Below are positions 48,237 to 60,989 of a stretch of DNA of 64,000 nt, one piece after another. The notes beneath the pieces are model-generated. The model made no database searches, was not told the DNA's origin, and saw nothing but the letters and a program-made list of their open reading frames with translations. The DNA is from Loxodes magnus (taxonomy: Eukaryota > Ciliophora > Karyorelictea > Loxodida > Loxodidae), in NCBI GenBank assembly GCA_946699065.1, contig CAMPDV010000010.1, positions 1,116,001 through 1,180,000 on the forward strand, in the 5' to 3' direction. How positions within the stretch are numbered: the stretch's first letter is position 1; each line of letters begins with the position of its first letter. A program made the translations under genes and the position numbers.

Positions 48237-51200
48237 TCACTGGATTATACATGTATCTTTATCCTTTTTCTTTGTATTCTTTGCTGTTACTACATTCTGG
48301 TGTTGTACTTTTTATTAATGCCCTTGTTGTTCCTTTTTTGACTCGTAATTTTGTTCTTTACCTTATATTTTTTTAGTGTTATAAGTCTATGTTTAAGGCT
48401 TTTTATTCAAAGCGTTTGGATTAATATAACCACCAATTTTTGGCTAATTCTAAATTTATACAATAGGCTAGCTTTCTTATTGCTCAACCTTTTAGATTTA
48501 CTACATTTGAGGTAAGTTAAATTCCTCTGTATTTTCAGATTGAAATTCAATTTATGCTTCTGGAGATCCATATACTTTAAAGCACAGCTAATGATGAAAA
48601 AAGTTACAGATTATGTTAGAATATAGTTAAGATTCTCTTTAGAGATCTCATCTACATGAAATTGCTCTGAGTACTTAAACTATGGATTTTAGTTTTATCC
48701 TTATATCTAAATATCATTAACTTACCGTATTAGTCTAATTTCTAAATACTTAGCCTGTCATTTATAAGCTAAATTCACAGTATACATCATTTGCTAACCT
48801 AAGGGGTAAATCTCTTGCTTCATAGACTCAAACTTTGAAATGGAGTTCTTATCCTAATAGTTCTTCAGGTTCTTCTAAAAAGTCTTCTATTTAATCTCCG
48901 TTTAGGTCAGTAGGAATTACATTTACTGTTAACTTCCCACAAGGTCCTTCAGAAGTTCCTAGTAAAGTTAAATGAGATAAATTATCCAATAAGTACGCAA
49001 GAGGCTCTAGTTTATAATATCCAAGACCTATTAATTATGCTTCAGGTGGATCTCAGAAGGGATCATCTTCTTTATTTAATTTCTGTAACTGACCTGTTGC
49101 AAAATAATGCTCTAGCAAGTCTTTCATATAAAATAGTCGATTTTCAAACTTTTGTATTTCCCATAATCAACTCATATTAAAATCACCTGAATTAACTTCT
49201 ACTCTTAAATCAGTTGTTGATTTTTTAAGTTCTTCAAGAGGAGCTCTTCCAGAAGTTTCAGGAACTATATTGATAAGCTTTATTTAAAATTGCACGTTCC
49301 TGTTTAGTTCTTTAGAAATCAAATTAGCTTCTTTTATTTATGGCAGGACTTTTGCTAATTTTTATTCGATGTCCTTTTTCTGCTGTTCCTTTTTCTTAAC
49401 AAGTCCAGAAGGTTAAAGTTCATTCAATTTTTATTAATACTCAATTTCTATTTTTTATCTAGCTTCTCCTTCTACTTTTTACCTTATTTCTTTCAACATA
49501 GCTTCGTACTTTTTTTATTCTTCTTCACGTATCCTTTCTGCTTACTATTCTTCCATAAAGAATTTATAATCAAGTTCTTTTAATTTTTCATTACCCGTTT
49601 TTGAGGTTTCCATTTTTTCTTGAATTGCATAATCGTAATCTACATCTCTTAGGGTTAGATTAGGTATAGATTATTAATCTTCATTTCCAGGATTAATGAA
49701 AACAAAAATGGAGTTTGTTCCAATTATTATTCTATCTAAATGCCTTAATTTTGAAGGTGGGTCTCCAAATTTCAGCATTTTTCCATTTAAGTATAAAAAC
49801 CTTTCTGCTTCTTTGACAAATGGTTGTATGCAAATGTCTTAATCCTCATCTTCTACAAATTCGCAATGTATATTTTGAATTCCAATACCCGCAAGAACGA
49901 TATCAGGAGCTTATTCTTTTCTTCCTACAGAAACCGGAAGACTTTCTAATGAATATTATATTCTATTGGTCAATTAAGGATCTTCATTCAAATTAGTTAA
50001 ATACGGATTTTATAAATTTACTCCAGGACGAGGAGCAACTGCTTAAGAAGTAGTTCTTCGTTTTTACTACCAAGTAGTAGATTACTCTCTCATTAAAGCC
50101 TCATTAGTATCAAGTGATTCTTAAATTTATTCGAGAGCTTCAATACTTAAATGGCGTTAATTTTATAAAAGCTTTTCCAACTATATTCGAAGCTTGTCAT
50201 TTTCTTCCTTCAATTCCCTTATTAATTTATCTTAAGGTGTCTCATTTACAACTGCCTTATTTTAAATGTGTTTAGCTCTATCCGCATATCTCAAAGTAGA
50301 TAAAGTTTCTTCAAAATTATCAAAAGCTGGACTGATTGCCGCGATCATAACAGTCTTACTGTTACCACCTAAAGCATTTTGCAAAATTCTTGTTAGAACT
50401 GAATCTCGAAAAGGAACTACTTCTCCCTTAGCTTTTCCTAAAGTTTTATCTGCTAAGGTCTTAATTACTTATCCTAGTACAACTAAGCTTTTATTAATCG
50501 CACAACCTTCCTTTAATCTATCTCCTGTTGCTCCTGTTTTTCCTGCTTTTTCACTTCCTGCAAGATCAACAAGATGGATTACAGACAATCTTTACAAGTT
50601 CATATTATCTTGAGTTGTTTAAATCTATTTAATTTCAATTGTTGTTATTGTATGAGCTCTTGAAGACGTAGCGTTCATTAAAGTAGTTCCGATTGTTCTA
50701 TTTTCGTTTCCCATTTCCATTAAATGCTCAATTTCTTCATAGGAATTAACGGGAGTTTTTTCAAGCCCATCTACAAAAACACCTATCATCTTATGCTCAC
50801 GAATTTTTAATCCACCAGAAGGTCTCATATTAGGATGAATAAGTAAGTCTTGAATTTTCTCATTATAAATTTCCAGCATACTGCAGCTAACCTAAAATTC
50901 AGTGTTGTCTTAATTTGCTTATATTCTATTAAAAATTTCTTCACATGCTATTGGTATAATTCCTTTATTAACACCATAACCTACCATTGAATAGCTTTTA
51001 CCACTTCCAGTTTAACCATATGCGAAGCAACAACAATTATATCCTTCTCAGGCATTATTTAATACATCTTCACCGAGGGACTAAAACACTTTTTTTTAAT
51101 CCATATATTTCTCATTTTCAGAAGCGAAGTATCCGTTTTCCAGGACTTTATAGCCTTCATGAGATCAAAATGAAAAATCATATGTGAAACTTTTACTTCT

Positions 51201-51326
51201 TTTCCCTTCCTGTATATCAATAAGAAAAGTTGTCTTATCCTACATTTAAATGCACAAAGGTGTATTTATTTCAACCTCTCTTTGAATAAAAGGGCGAACT
51301 CTTACAGCTACTTTAATGCTCCCCAT
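48237..51326 (-). CDS. Kinesin-3 family motor with FHA domain
   Basis: 1007 residues after removal of two introns (48680-48725, 46 nt; 48588-48607, 20 nt). ATG at 51326 opens the motor: [40 protein letters not shown] (P-loop about 104-111), [23 protein letters not shown], then LLDLAGSEK-type and final motor helices. A neck and FHA domain follow: [45 protein letters not shown] and [18 protein letters not shown] coiled-coil stretch and the KIF1-type C2-like region come next ([38 protein letters not shown]), continued across both introns as [13 protein letters not shown] and CFKVYGSPE. Trp of SFWS and NAWEGYN are TGA at positions where kinesin-3 has Trp. Transport motor for vesicles along microtubules; in ciliates also linked to cilia. 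No PH domain; C-terminal tail is Gln/Lys-rich. Confidence 0.93.
48588..48607 (-). other. 20-nt intron in kinesin-3 gene
   Basis: GTAACTTTTTTCATCATTAG on the minus strand; splicing joins ..NYILTQS to [10 protein letters not shown], restoring the C2-like block. With the 46-nt intron it returns the gene to the original frame. Confidence 0.8.
48680..48725 (-). other. 46-nt intron in kinesin-3 gene
   Basis: Starts GTAAGTTAATG and ends CATAG on the minus strand. Splicing joins ..FRNQTNT to [13 protein letters not shown], as expected for the KIF1-type region; unspliced reading is unlike the family. Confidence 0.8.
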
Positions 51327-53372
51327 TTTCTAAATTTGAAAAAATTAAAATTTGGCTTTGAATATTTGAATGATGTGGATATATTTTTATTAATTAAACT
51401 TACTAGAATTCAAAATCTTTAGTATCATTCTATTTTTACTTTATCTCATTAAGCCTTCATCATTAGCAGTTAGTTAATACTTCTATAGCTTCATATTCAA
51501 TTTAGGTACTTTTCTAGCTATAATTAGTTTTATTTATTTACAGCTATTCTTCTAACTAGCCAAAGATATTAAAAAGCAGAATTTACGTAAGAGATGACTT
51601 AATATAGCATTAAACTTAAAGGGGCTAAAGCATTTTAAATGCACAGTATCTAAAAGCATAAGATTTGAATATCTATAAGCATGTACTTTAAAGAACTAGC
51701 CTAACTATAACTTTTATATCCTAGATGTCTCTATTATATTAGCTTTAAGCTTAACTTTAAGCAAATATTCTTAGTATTTAAATAGCCAATAAGATTAATA
51801 CATATTATTGTATTACCATCCAATTTAAAGTTCTCCTTTGAAAGCTAATATTGCAATAGATTGAATCAACACTTCTTCTATTAATCAAATTAAATAAAAC
51901 AATTACTTAAGAAAAGAAGTAAAGAATGGTGGCTTTAATAGTGCTATATGATAAAGCTAAGTATAGCAGTTATTTAAGAGATAAGGAAGGTATTTTAATT
52001 ATTTATGTTTGGATACAGAATTAATAATTATATAGATAGCATATAGGCTAGATGCTTATTATCTCTACTATGCTACATTATTTTAATCAAAAAGGCAAGC
52101 TAGTTAGGAAAATCTAGAAATTTAAGAATTTAAATGCATTTATTAACTTTTTTTTTGCGCTTTTGCAATATTTATGAATCTTGATATTTCAATTTTTAAG
52201 AAATATAGAATTTATTAAAGATTGGAAGGGTTAAGCAAATCTAAAACAGACCATTATTATTTTCAGGATTAAACTAAGAAGGGCAATTTTGGAAGGAAAT
52301 TGACTTATATGAATTCAACCAGGATAAAGATTTTGCAATAAGGATAGCGATATTGAAATAAAGGCTTCATATATTTTTACATTGGTAGATAATTAGAATG
52401 GTCTATACAGTTTAATTATTACTATTAATGGAATTATTTAGAAAATATCACAACATCTATAACATATAAAGTTTTAATCATAATCTAATATTAACCTTCT
52501 TATATAACAGGATGCTAATTTAAAGTTAGAATATTTTAGTAGATTTCATATATCCTGATTAAGCTTAAAAACAATTATTCTCGCTAATATAAGCAAAGAA
52601 ATAATTTCGTAATTTTATAATTTAGACTATGTAAAATGTAAAATATAATCAAGTTCCTTCTTTCCTGAGATATTAAAAATGAGCTTCTAATGTTAAGAAT
52701 GAAAAGAGTATTTAACTGACAAACATAAGAAATGATAAAGCAGTAATTTAAGAAGTATAAGCCTGTATATTTATTTTTAATGGTGATAATTCTATAACTA
52801 ATAAAAGATTTAGAAAAGTACATACATAAAGCATTTAGCAAGTTAGCAAACTTAGTAAATTATATTTCCTTCATAAATATTCTTAGTTAGTTGTGCCCCT
52901 AGTTTAGATCTTAATTTAATATTACTTACATAGCACTAATTAATAAGAACTCGCTAGATATCTCAATTTAATAAATCTGCTTATTCACAACTATTATATT
53001 TAATTTAGACTCTTTAAAGCAAAGTTTATTTGAATTAACTTTAAAAAGCTAAAGAGGTACTAAAATTTCTTGTTTGTAATGATTAAGAAACCGAAAAAAT
53101 GAGTCAGCCAATTTTAAAGCTTATAAGTAGCTAATTATAAATGATTTGACTAATACTTATATTCTGTTAAATATAAAGTCTTGAACTATTTATTACTTAA
53201 TAACTTAATATCATATTAAATTATTCACCTAAGTTTTTATTCTAGTTAGTGTTTATCTTTATTGCTCAAATAAAATAGGATACCCTTTACATTTGGCAGC
53301 GAAAATTTCTGCTTATTTAAGTATTACCAGAACTTATAAAAATAGTAAATCTACAAAGCTAAAAACATATCT
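51327..53372. other. Long AT-rich spacer
   Basis: Mostly featureless. A short minus-strand frame from an ATG near 51629, with a GTAAAT...TATAG intron-like insert and two adjacent TGA codons near 51465, could be a tiny gene but is too weak to call. Confidence 0.35.
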
Positions 53373-54184
53373 ATGAAGTAAATTTGATAATGTAGGTATA
53401 GAGATGAGTATATTGTAGCATTAGAGAAAAGCTAAAAATATAATAAGCAGAGTACTAGAAGAGCATTATTATGGTTATAGTTAATCAGGTAATTTAGAAT
53501 CCATCATTTATCAGATAAAGCTCTTTTTTAATAATAATATAATTATTTAAGTTACCTCTACTTATATCTTCAAAATATGCATTAGTTAGATATTTAAAAG
53601 CAATGCATATGAAGTGTTTAATAATATTTATAAGAAAAAATAGTAGGATATATAGGATCTAATGCTATCAAAATTAAAAGTGATAAGTATATGAAAGAAG
53701 TTGAAAGTGTTAAGGTATTACATTTCTTAATTTAAATTATCTTCTAATTCTTTCTTCAATTTAGAATGCTAATAAATATAATTATTACTAATAATAGAAA
53801 ATAGCTTCTTCTTAAATATGGTAGAGCATAAATAGTTGAAAATGCTTACATAATGGAAATAAAGAAAGAGTTGCATATGTAAGCAATGATGTAACTATAA
53901 TTAACTTTACTTAGGAAGCAGTAAACTAATAATACTTTTATCTAATTAGGAGAGTATAATTAAGTAAATATTTTGCTTAGTATTCTCTCATTATTTTTAT
54001 AGATAGCTAAATATAATGCTAATATATTTTGAAGTATAAACTTGTGCCAGATGCTTATAGCATCGATAAAATGGTAAATAGCAAGTATTGGATTGAGATC
54101 AACAATAAGGCTGTTGGTGAGTTAGATATTGAAGATCAATATGTTAAGAAAAATTTGCAGAAAAATAGAAATAGAAACATTTGA
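53373..54184 (+). CDS. Unknown helical protein, at least two exons
   Basis: From ATG 53373 the frame reads MKQIWQCRYRDEYIVALEKS, LLWLQLIRQFRIHHLSDKAL and KIKSDKYMKEVESVK; after a less typical middle part it continues RKQLLLKYGRAQIVENAYIM. A 17-nt intron (53964-53980) then leads into DAYSIDKMVNSKYWIEINNK and GELDIEDQYVKKNLQ before TGA 54182. Total 264 residues if this is the only intron; a further intron around 53720-53810 is possible. The last exon is the most convincing. No family is recognised. The next gene starts 50 bases downstream on the same strand. Confidence 0.45.
53964..53980 (+). other. 17-nt intron (probable)
   Basis: GTAAATATTTTGCTTAG; splicing joins ..LGEYNQ to the frame of the well-supported last exon (..KLVPDAYSID). 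Confidence 0.5.
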
Positions 54185-54234
54185 TTTTAAAGCTTATTTA
54201 AGTTTAAAATTTAAGCTTTTTCATAATTTATAAA

Positions 54235-57200
54235 ATGAGTAGATAATATTACTTTGCTGGTTTGAACATGACTTAGTAACATCAGTGACAAACTGGTGAG
54301 TAGAAAATTTAGGAACCAGAGTAGTAGGTAAGTTAAGAACCTGAATTCAAATAGGTAGAGAGAGAACCTGTAGATTTAGGAGATGCTTGCGCTTAATTTA
54401 TAATAGAAAAGTTTGAAAAGATGAGGGGCTTTAAATGTAATGATACAGTAAGTCTTCTAGAATTCTGAAGGATGCATTTAACAGACAAGTAAAGTAAATA
54501 AAAAAATGAATTTGATATGATGGGCCTTCTAAACAATCATTAAATATCAACCGAAAAGTTTAAGCAAATTATCTAAAGTAGTTTCTAGAAATCCTAGCCA
54601 GAAAGTGCTTAAAAAAATAAGTATCCAAAATGAGAACAAATTGATGTTTAATTTACACTTGAAAACTATCAAAAGCGTCAAATTTAAAAGGAAAACATTA
54701 AAAAATAACTTGTCTAGAAATCTTAAAAAGGTTAAATTCCTAAACCAAAAAGAATGAGCGAATAAACAATGAATAGATTATACCCAAGATCTAATAGTGT
54801 GAGGCCAACAACCTAATAACAAAATAAGTAAGATTCTAAGCAAGATTAAAGTGCTTCTTAATAACCACTTAACCAAGCTTAAATAGTTTAAAAATTGATA
54901 TCAACTTATATGTAAGAAAACAATTAAGGAACAAACGATCAAGGTTTACTTCTAGATTTCCATAAATCTCTTACCTAGGAAAAAAAATAGTTATATGGAT
55001 TATAAGTTCAAGATACTGAAATGTGGATGTTTGTAAACTAGTATTTTTAAAAGGATAATAAAGTTAACAGATTAGGGCTAGCATTTGAAAAGAAATTTGG
55101 ATTTGCAAGTAAAAATGCTAGAGCTATTATTGAATTTTACGAAACTTTGACTACTGATGAAAAAATGAAATCGGGAATATACTTTGATGATAAGCAAGAT
55201 TTATATTCCTATCTTACTCTAAGATTTGAGTAGGAAAAGAAAGAAATGGAAAATTAATAGAAATAGAAAGAACTAGAGTAGTAAAAATTAGAAGATTAAA
55301 AAAAATAAAAAGAACTTGCTCAAAAAAAACTTCAAAGTAAGAAGGCTAGCTAACTTAGCATGCCCAAAGATAGATGAGCATTGGGACACGAACTTGAAAA
55401 TCTTAAAAAATAATTCCCTTGCGATGCAGCTATACATCGAATGGTTTATACAGAGCTTAAAGAAAATAAACCTTTTAGATATCCAGAAGAATATGATATT
55501 TATGACAATCAAAATGAACGTTTAATAAAGGCGAGAGCACCTGGTATGAAGAAATAATTACATATACCAAAAGACCAAGGAGATATATAAGAATTACTAA
55601 GTAGTCAGACTTATAAAGCGAAATAATAAAAGTAATAGCAAAAGGAAGAGGAAAAAAGATAGCAAAGATAACTGAGACTTTTCAACAGATTTTTAGATAC
55701 AAGCCTTGATTATTACTTAAATCAGAGATATCAATACCTTTGGAGTATTTAAAACACTCAAAGGTCTTTTCAAATAGAGAAAAATATACAAAAAGATAAT
55801 TAGAAAAGTGAAACTTTAATGTAATAATTGGATAATATTAAGAAAAAACCACCGTAAACAATTAGGAAGTTTATAAATGACTTATATTAGAAATCAGTGA
55901 AATAGTATCATCTAGTCATATAAAGGTATTTTAAATAAGTATATTCAAGACCTCCTAAAGGCAAGAATGCCAAGGTAACTTATGAATATCCTCAATAATG
56001 GAGGCTTTTCTTATATGATTAAATAAAGTTATATTTAAAATTCGGAAAAAAGTCTATTAAAAACAGAAATTTTCAGACTAACTTTTGAGCTCCTGCTTAC
56101 GCCCATTGCACTATACACACATTCTGCTCAAATGAATGTCATTTAAGTCACAATAGAAAGGTAATGAAACAACTTGGAAACGAAAGATAGAAAGACTAAA
56201 AGGGAGAGTTAACAGTGCCAGAGATGATACATCCTTGGAAAAGAAATGATACTTTTGAAAGACGTAAAAGAATCTTTGCAACTTTTAGTGATATTCAAGA
56301 ATGCACTTTTGAACCTAATGTGGGATCTAAAATAAAGCAGAGAGCTAGAAATTTAATTTTTGGAAATGAAAGATATTTAACTAATGCAGAAACGTATTAC
56401 AACCCTGACAACGTAAAATCCTTTGAGGAATGGGTAAGCGAATTCGGAAAGAACTTTAGCAAAGGGTAAAATATTTGATTATTTAAAATTGGTATATTGA
56501 GATAAGCCTAATTGTATGTTAAGAATAATTAGATGGTTAAATCTATTGACTTACTCAAAAAAGCATTTAATTTAACTTCTGTTAGAGATAAAAAAGATCC
56601 ATATTGAGCTGAAAAAACTAAGGTTAAAAGACTCAAGCTAGCAATGGCAAATAAGTTCCTTTCAAAAGGTAATATGTCTCTGTTACCTTAAAATGAAAAC
56701 GATATAATCAGGGAAGAAAATTGAAATGATGAAAAGCATGTTTGGGTTCTAGAGCAAGTTTGGATAATTTTGAGGGATTATTTAAAGTTTAAGAAAGATA
56801 GCAAAAAAGCCATTAAAGAGATCGATAATATGACAAAAGATGATAAACTTCAAAGTAAAATGCCAAAAACAATGATGTGTCCATTAAAGGATTAGTGCCC
56901 CGATGACATTCGTCCTCGATGGCCAGAATCAGGTAATAAAACAACAACCTAACTTGGAAGTAAATGTCCATATGCACATCACAACTGGGAGATTACATTT
57001 CCTTAGTAATAAAGATAAAGAATACATGCAATGTAGCAAATAAAGAAAATGATTGAAAACAAAATGTAATAAGATTTTACTAAACCTGCATGGCATCCTG
57101 GTGGAGCTATCAAAGAATGTACAGGATGTGGAAAAACATATTCTGAAGCTATAGAAAAGAGAGATGGCGGAAAGGGAGGTATAAAAGGATTGTGCAATCA

Positions 57201-58206
57201 TTGTGATCATTTACAAAGAGCTGCATATTTGAATCAAAAATTGCTAAAAGGCATTAAAAAGAAATAACCAAAAATTAAGAAGTATGAGGAAGAGAAATAA
57301 AGAGAAACATTTATGAGATAAAAACTATCTCTATTTAGAAAAGCTTAGACTCTATTCAGTAAGGAAAGAATTAACGAAGCTTTTTAAGTAATAACTCGAG
57401 CTTCATAAATGGTTGTCCTAGAAAGAATTAGGGCAAAGAGAAAAATAAGAATAAAAGAGAAAAAGTTGCTAAATAAATTGCAAAATACAGTTAATGAAAC
57501 TTAAAAATAGCGAAAACCTAAATAAATAAAAACTACAGCGAGCTCAAAAGTAGCTATTAATTTTTTAGTAAATGTAGTAAACAAAATTAGAAGAAAATAC
57601 TTATCTAATCTAAAATTATCGAAAATATCTAAAGAAAAGGCTTAAAAATTTTCAATAATCACGCAATCTCTTATCAATCTATATCTAAGTAAAAAGATAA
57701 ATGCGTTTTATACAATTGAATTGTATGAAAGTAAGGAATAGATTGCATTTTAGTAACCATAAACGGAATAATTTTGGAAAGAGAAATAATAAAGTGAGGG
57801 AAAATTAGATGCAAATATCTATATGAATTATGAAATTGAAAAGTTATACTTCAAAATAAAAAATCAAATTGAAGGAATTTATAAAAATATCGATTTCTTA
57901 AATTCTAAAATTGAAAATTATGAAGTATAACCCAAAAAAGTAGTTACTCAGTTCTGTGAAAAAGGAATTAATTGTAGAAATTTAAAATGCTAAAAAGCCC
58001 ATAAATTTTAGGATTTTGAGTTTGTGGACTCATATTAAGCGGAGCAAAACTTATCATCTGCTATTAGAAATTTGGAAGAAAAGGTCAAATCTGATCCCTC
58101 TAAGCCCGCATGGGTTCCTTCTGGATGTAATAAGCTTGAATATCCACAAGGAGTCATTGACAATAGAATTTTCGAATGTAAGTTGGAAGAAGAAGAATTA
58201 CTATGA
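54235..58206 (+). CDS. Large CCCH-type and zinc-ribbon protein
   Basis: 1323 residues in one frame from ATG 54235 to TGA 58204. The first 350 residues are Gln/Lys-rich with helical stretches; MWMFVNQYFQKDNKVNRLGL and a run of Glu/Lys/Gln coiled coil follow. Zinc-binding motifs: CTIHTFCSNECHLSH from Cys625 (CX5CX3CX3H); MCPLKDQCP... CPYAH from Cys882 to about 915 (CX5C then CX3H after a long loop); CTGCG ... CNHC from 962 to 990 (zinc ribbon); and CEKGINCRNLKCQKAH from Cys1241 (CX5CX4CX3H, the canonical CCCH spacing). CCCH fingers usually bind RNA, so an RNA-binding or regulatory role is likely; two of the fingers have unusual spacing. The frame is unbroken over 4 kb, which argues against introns. 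A possible 36-nt intron near 56467 keeps the frame either way. ORFs on the minus strand here are shadows. Confidence 0.8.
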
Positions 58207-59011
58207 TACTTCACTTTTATATAAATTTGATAAATTTAAAGCATTTAAATCTATAATACTTATATAATAAGAAGCTACCTCTAACTATATTATCTTATAA
58301 TGCAAAACTACATTATAGGTTCTGAAATTGCTTTGGATATTTCTACTGTAGCTTTATGCTAAGAAGAGATATAAAGTATCTTTATATGAATGCCTAGCAA
58401 TTCTCTTTTAATTCTAAATTAAGCTATGACTTTACTTTAAACTTTAATCTTTAATACTTTCTATTCATATACTTTATTTTTCTATTTCTTGTTATAGCTT
58501 AAATTTAGCTTTTTAAGTTATTTAGAGTATAGAATTTAATAAAAAGGAGTAATATAAGGAATGCAGAAAATAAAGTAAAAGTTTATTTTAAAGTTAGCGA
58601 ACAAGTCTGGTTCTAGAAAACTTATTTGTTCTTAATTAAATTTAATTAGTTTAAGAGTTAGCATGATAGAGTTCTAAATTAAACAGTAACTAAACTGAAA
58701 TTTAACTAATTTTCAAAGATAATTTATAGTAATTTGAGTTGATATTGGAAGGCAAGGTTAATTACCTTTAATCTATTTGAACAATGTAAAGTTTCTTAAA
58801 AATTAATTTTTCTTATTTCATTAGCTTGGAAAACATTTTAAAGAATAGCTTTGAACTTATAATGTTAAAATTAAACAATTTCAGTTATTTAATATAATTA
58901 ACCAATTTTTAAGCTATTTTATAAAAACGTTATGTAATGAAGTGTTGATCTGTTATATAGAATTGACAAAAGAAAGATTTCAACATTTTTAGGATTATAA
59001 ATAAATTTATT
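58207..59011. other. AT-rich spacer between convergent genes
   Basis: No supported gene or repeat. Confidence 0.45.
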
Positions 59012-59911
59012 TCAGTTGAGTTCTAAAGATTGTTTATCTTCTAGTGATTGCTTTTCTTCTATAGTTTCTAGGCTTTTTTTATCTTCACCTTTCTCTTTTC
59101 CATTTTCTTTCTTTAAAGCAGTCTATTTATTCAATTAGTTTTCTTTGTCTTTTATCTTTTTTATTATTTCTTAAATTTACTTTTCGTATATTTTTTGCTT
59201 TTCTAACTTTTGATTGAAAAGGAAGTTTTCGTCAAGCAATTTCCACATCCTTAAACTCAATTAAGGAATCTAATTTTTTTCAAGCAAATCACTAATCTCC
59301 TTTTCAGGAATAAGATTATACCAACTGGTAACAACTTCTTTTCCCAAGGCTTAATCACTAATGTTAATTTAAGCATTAGCTACGTTTACCTTCGCATTAT
59401 CATCTCCGTCTATATTAACTACTTAAATATTTAGCTTCTATAGTTCATTTTCTGATCCTTCAAAAATCAAAACTTCATTTCAGATAGGAATTCATGGAAT
59501 CTCCGAAATTTTAGTGCTTTTTGGTTCAGTTCCATTTCCAGGAGCAACATGTAGTATTACTTAAGGTCGAGATTTGCTGCAACCCCCTGTATGAGGAATA
59601 TATTTACCCTTTTAAACTTCTATAATAATTTTGGATTTGAACTGTTAATTTTTCTACATCTTAGAATTAATCTTATTCTTTTACTTCATTGCTTCTGCTA
59701 AGTTATGATTTCAAGTGTATTTTAGCTTTTATAGTTAACTCTAGTTTTAAGAAGCTTAATCTATGATTTTATTTATCTCTTCTTCATTGGGAATATCAAT
59801 AGGAGGCTTTTCTATTATGAAAAAATTTAAGTTGGGATCTTGCTATGGTTTAAGATCTTTGCTATGTCTTTAAATTTCTTCTTCCGTTGGTCGAGAAGTA
59901 CACTCTCCCAT
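59012..59911 (-). CDS. C2-domain protein
   Basis: 299 residues, one frame from ATG 59911 to TGA 59012. After a polar N-terminal 95 residues (MGECTSRPTEEEIQRHSKDL; PPIDIPNEEEINKII) a C2 domain is readable: KIIIEVQKGKYIPHTGG, SRPQVILHVAPGN, WIPIWNEVLIFEGSE, LNIQVVNIDGDD, NAQINISDQALGKEVVTSWY. The PxWNE and VVNIDGDD blocks fit the beta strands of C2, but only some Ca-binding Asp are present. A Lys/Glu-rich coiled coil forms the tail (KQKIYEKQIQEIIKKIKDK) ending in SLEDKQSLELN. Likely a membrane- or cilium-associated adaptor; partner unknown. Confidence 0.75.
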
Positions 59912-60989
59912 ATTATTTAAATAATATTTATAATATTGTTAAATACAAATGAGCTAATATAACTCTTATATAAAGCCTTATTCATGCAATTCCTTTATTT
60001 CATATCAATAGTTATGTAAAAAGATAGTCAAATAGTTTAATTTATCTCTTCTTACTTTATCTTTATTTGAGCTTCTATTTTCTAAAGCTGGAGTATTCTA
60101 CAATTGCTCTATTTCCCAACTTTTTGTTTTTAAGCTTTATATTTTGAATCTAAATTTTGGGGAAATAGTAGTACAAAATAGAGTTTGTAGCACTTATAAA
60201 GATATTTCAGCAATATAATAATAAGCAATATCTAGAGCTGATATACATAAAGTGAAGCTTTCTTTCTGATTCATTTTTTGTCTTAAAATTAAACGTTGCC
60301 CTTATATTATAAGCTTTGAAATACATTGAATTGGTAATATTTGAGTAATATAGTAACAAAGTAACCCAAAGGAAAACTATATGAAATGATCATAATAAGC
60401 ATAGTTTGTCTTTATAAATAGTACTAACCATTAACTTAAACCATAGAGAGATATTCTATTTTGTTCTGAAGGAGATATTATTAAAGCTATATATACCTTT
60501 ATTATAAATGTTTGCAAATGTAAAATTTTATTACTATCCATATCTTATTTTATTTGATAAACCTAATTCAATTTTTTAAGCTATATACCTTTTTGCTATT
60601 TATGATTTATAAATTACAAATAAGAAGCATTATAGAGCCAATAAGCTTGCATCTAAATGGAAAATAATTTAAATAGCATAGCATTATATAAGCTATTTAA
60701 GTGATAAGACACTAATTGTATAGCAACTATATTAAACTTATTTGCAATGCTTTAAAATTATCTTATTACTATCTTTTCTTTAGTTTTAGTCTAGTAAATT
60801 ATTTTTTTTGCTTAATAAAATTCTACTTAAATCACCATTTTAAATATAGAGAATTACAGGATATTAGTTGTAAGACTTTTAGAATTATAGTTGATTTATT
60901 AGAGAATAAATTGATGAAATATATTTAAATAGCCTCAGCTTATGCTAACGTACTATTTGCTTTTTTTAATGAGATAGATAAAATACAAA
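59912..60989. other. AT-rich spacer between divergent genes
   Basis: No supported gene. It should hold the promoters of the C2 gene and the Cys-rich secreted-protein gene. Confidence 0.45.
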
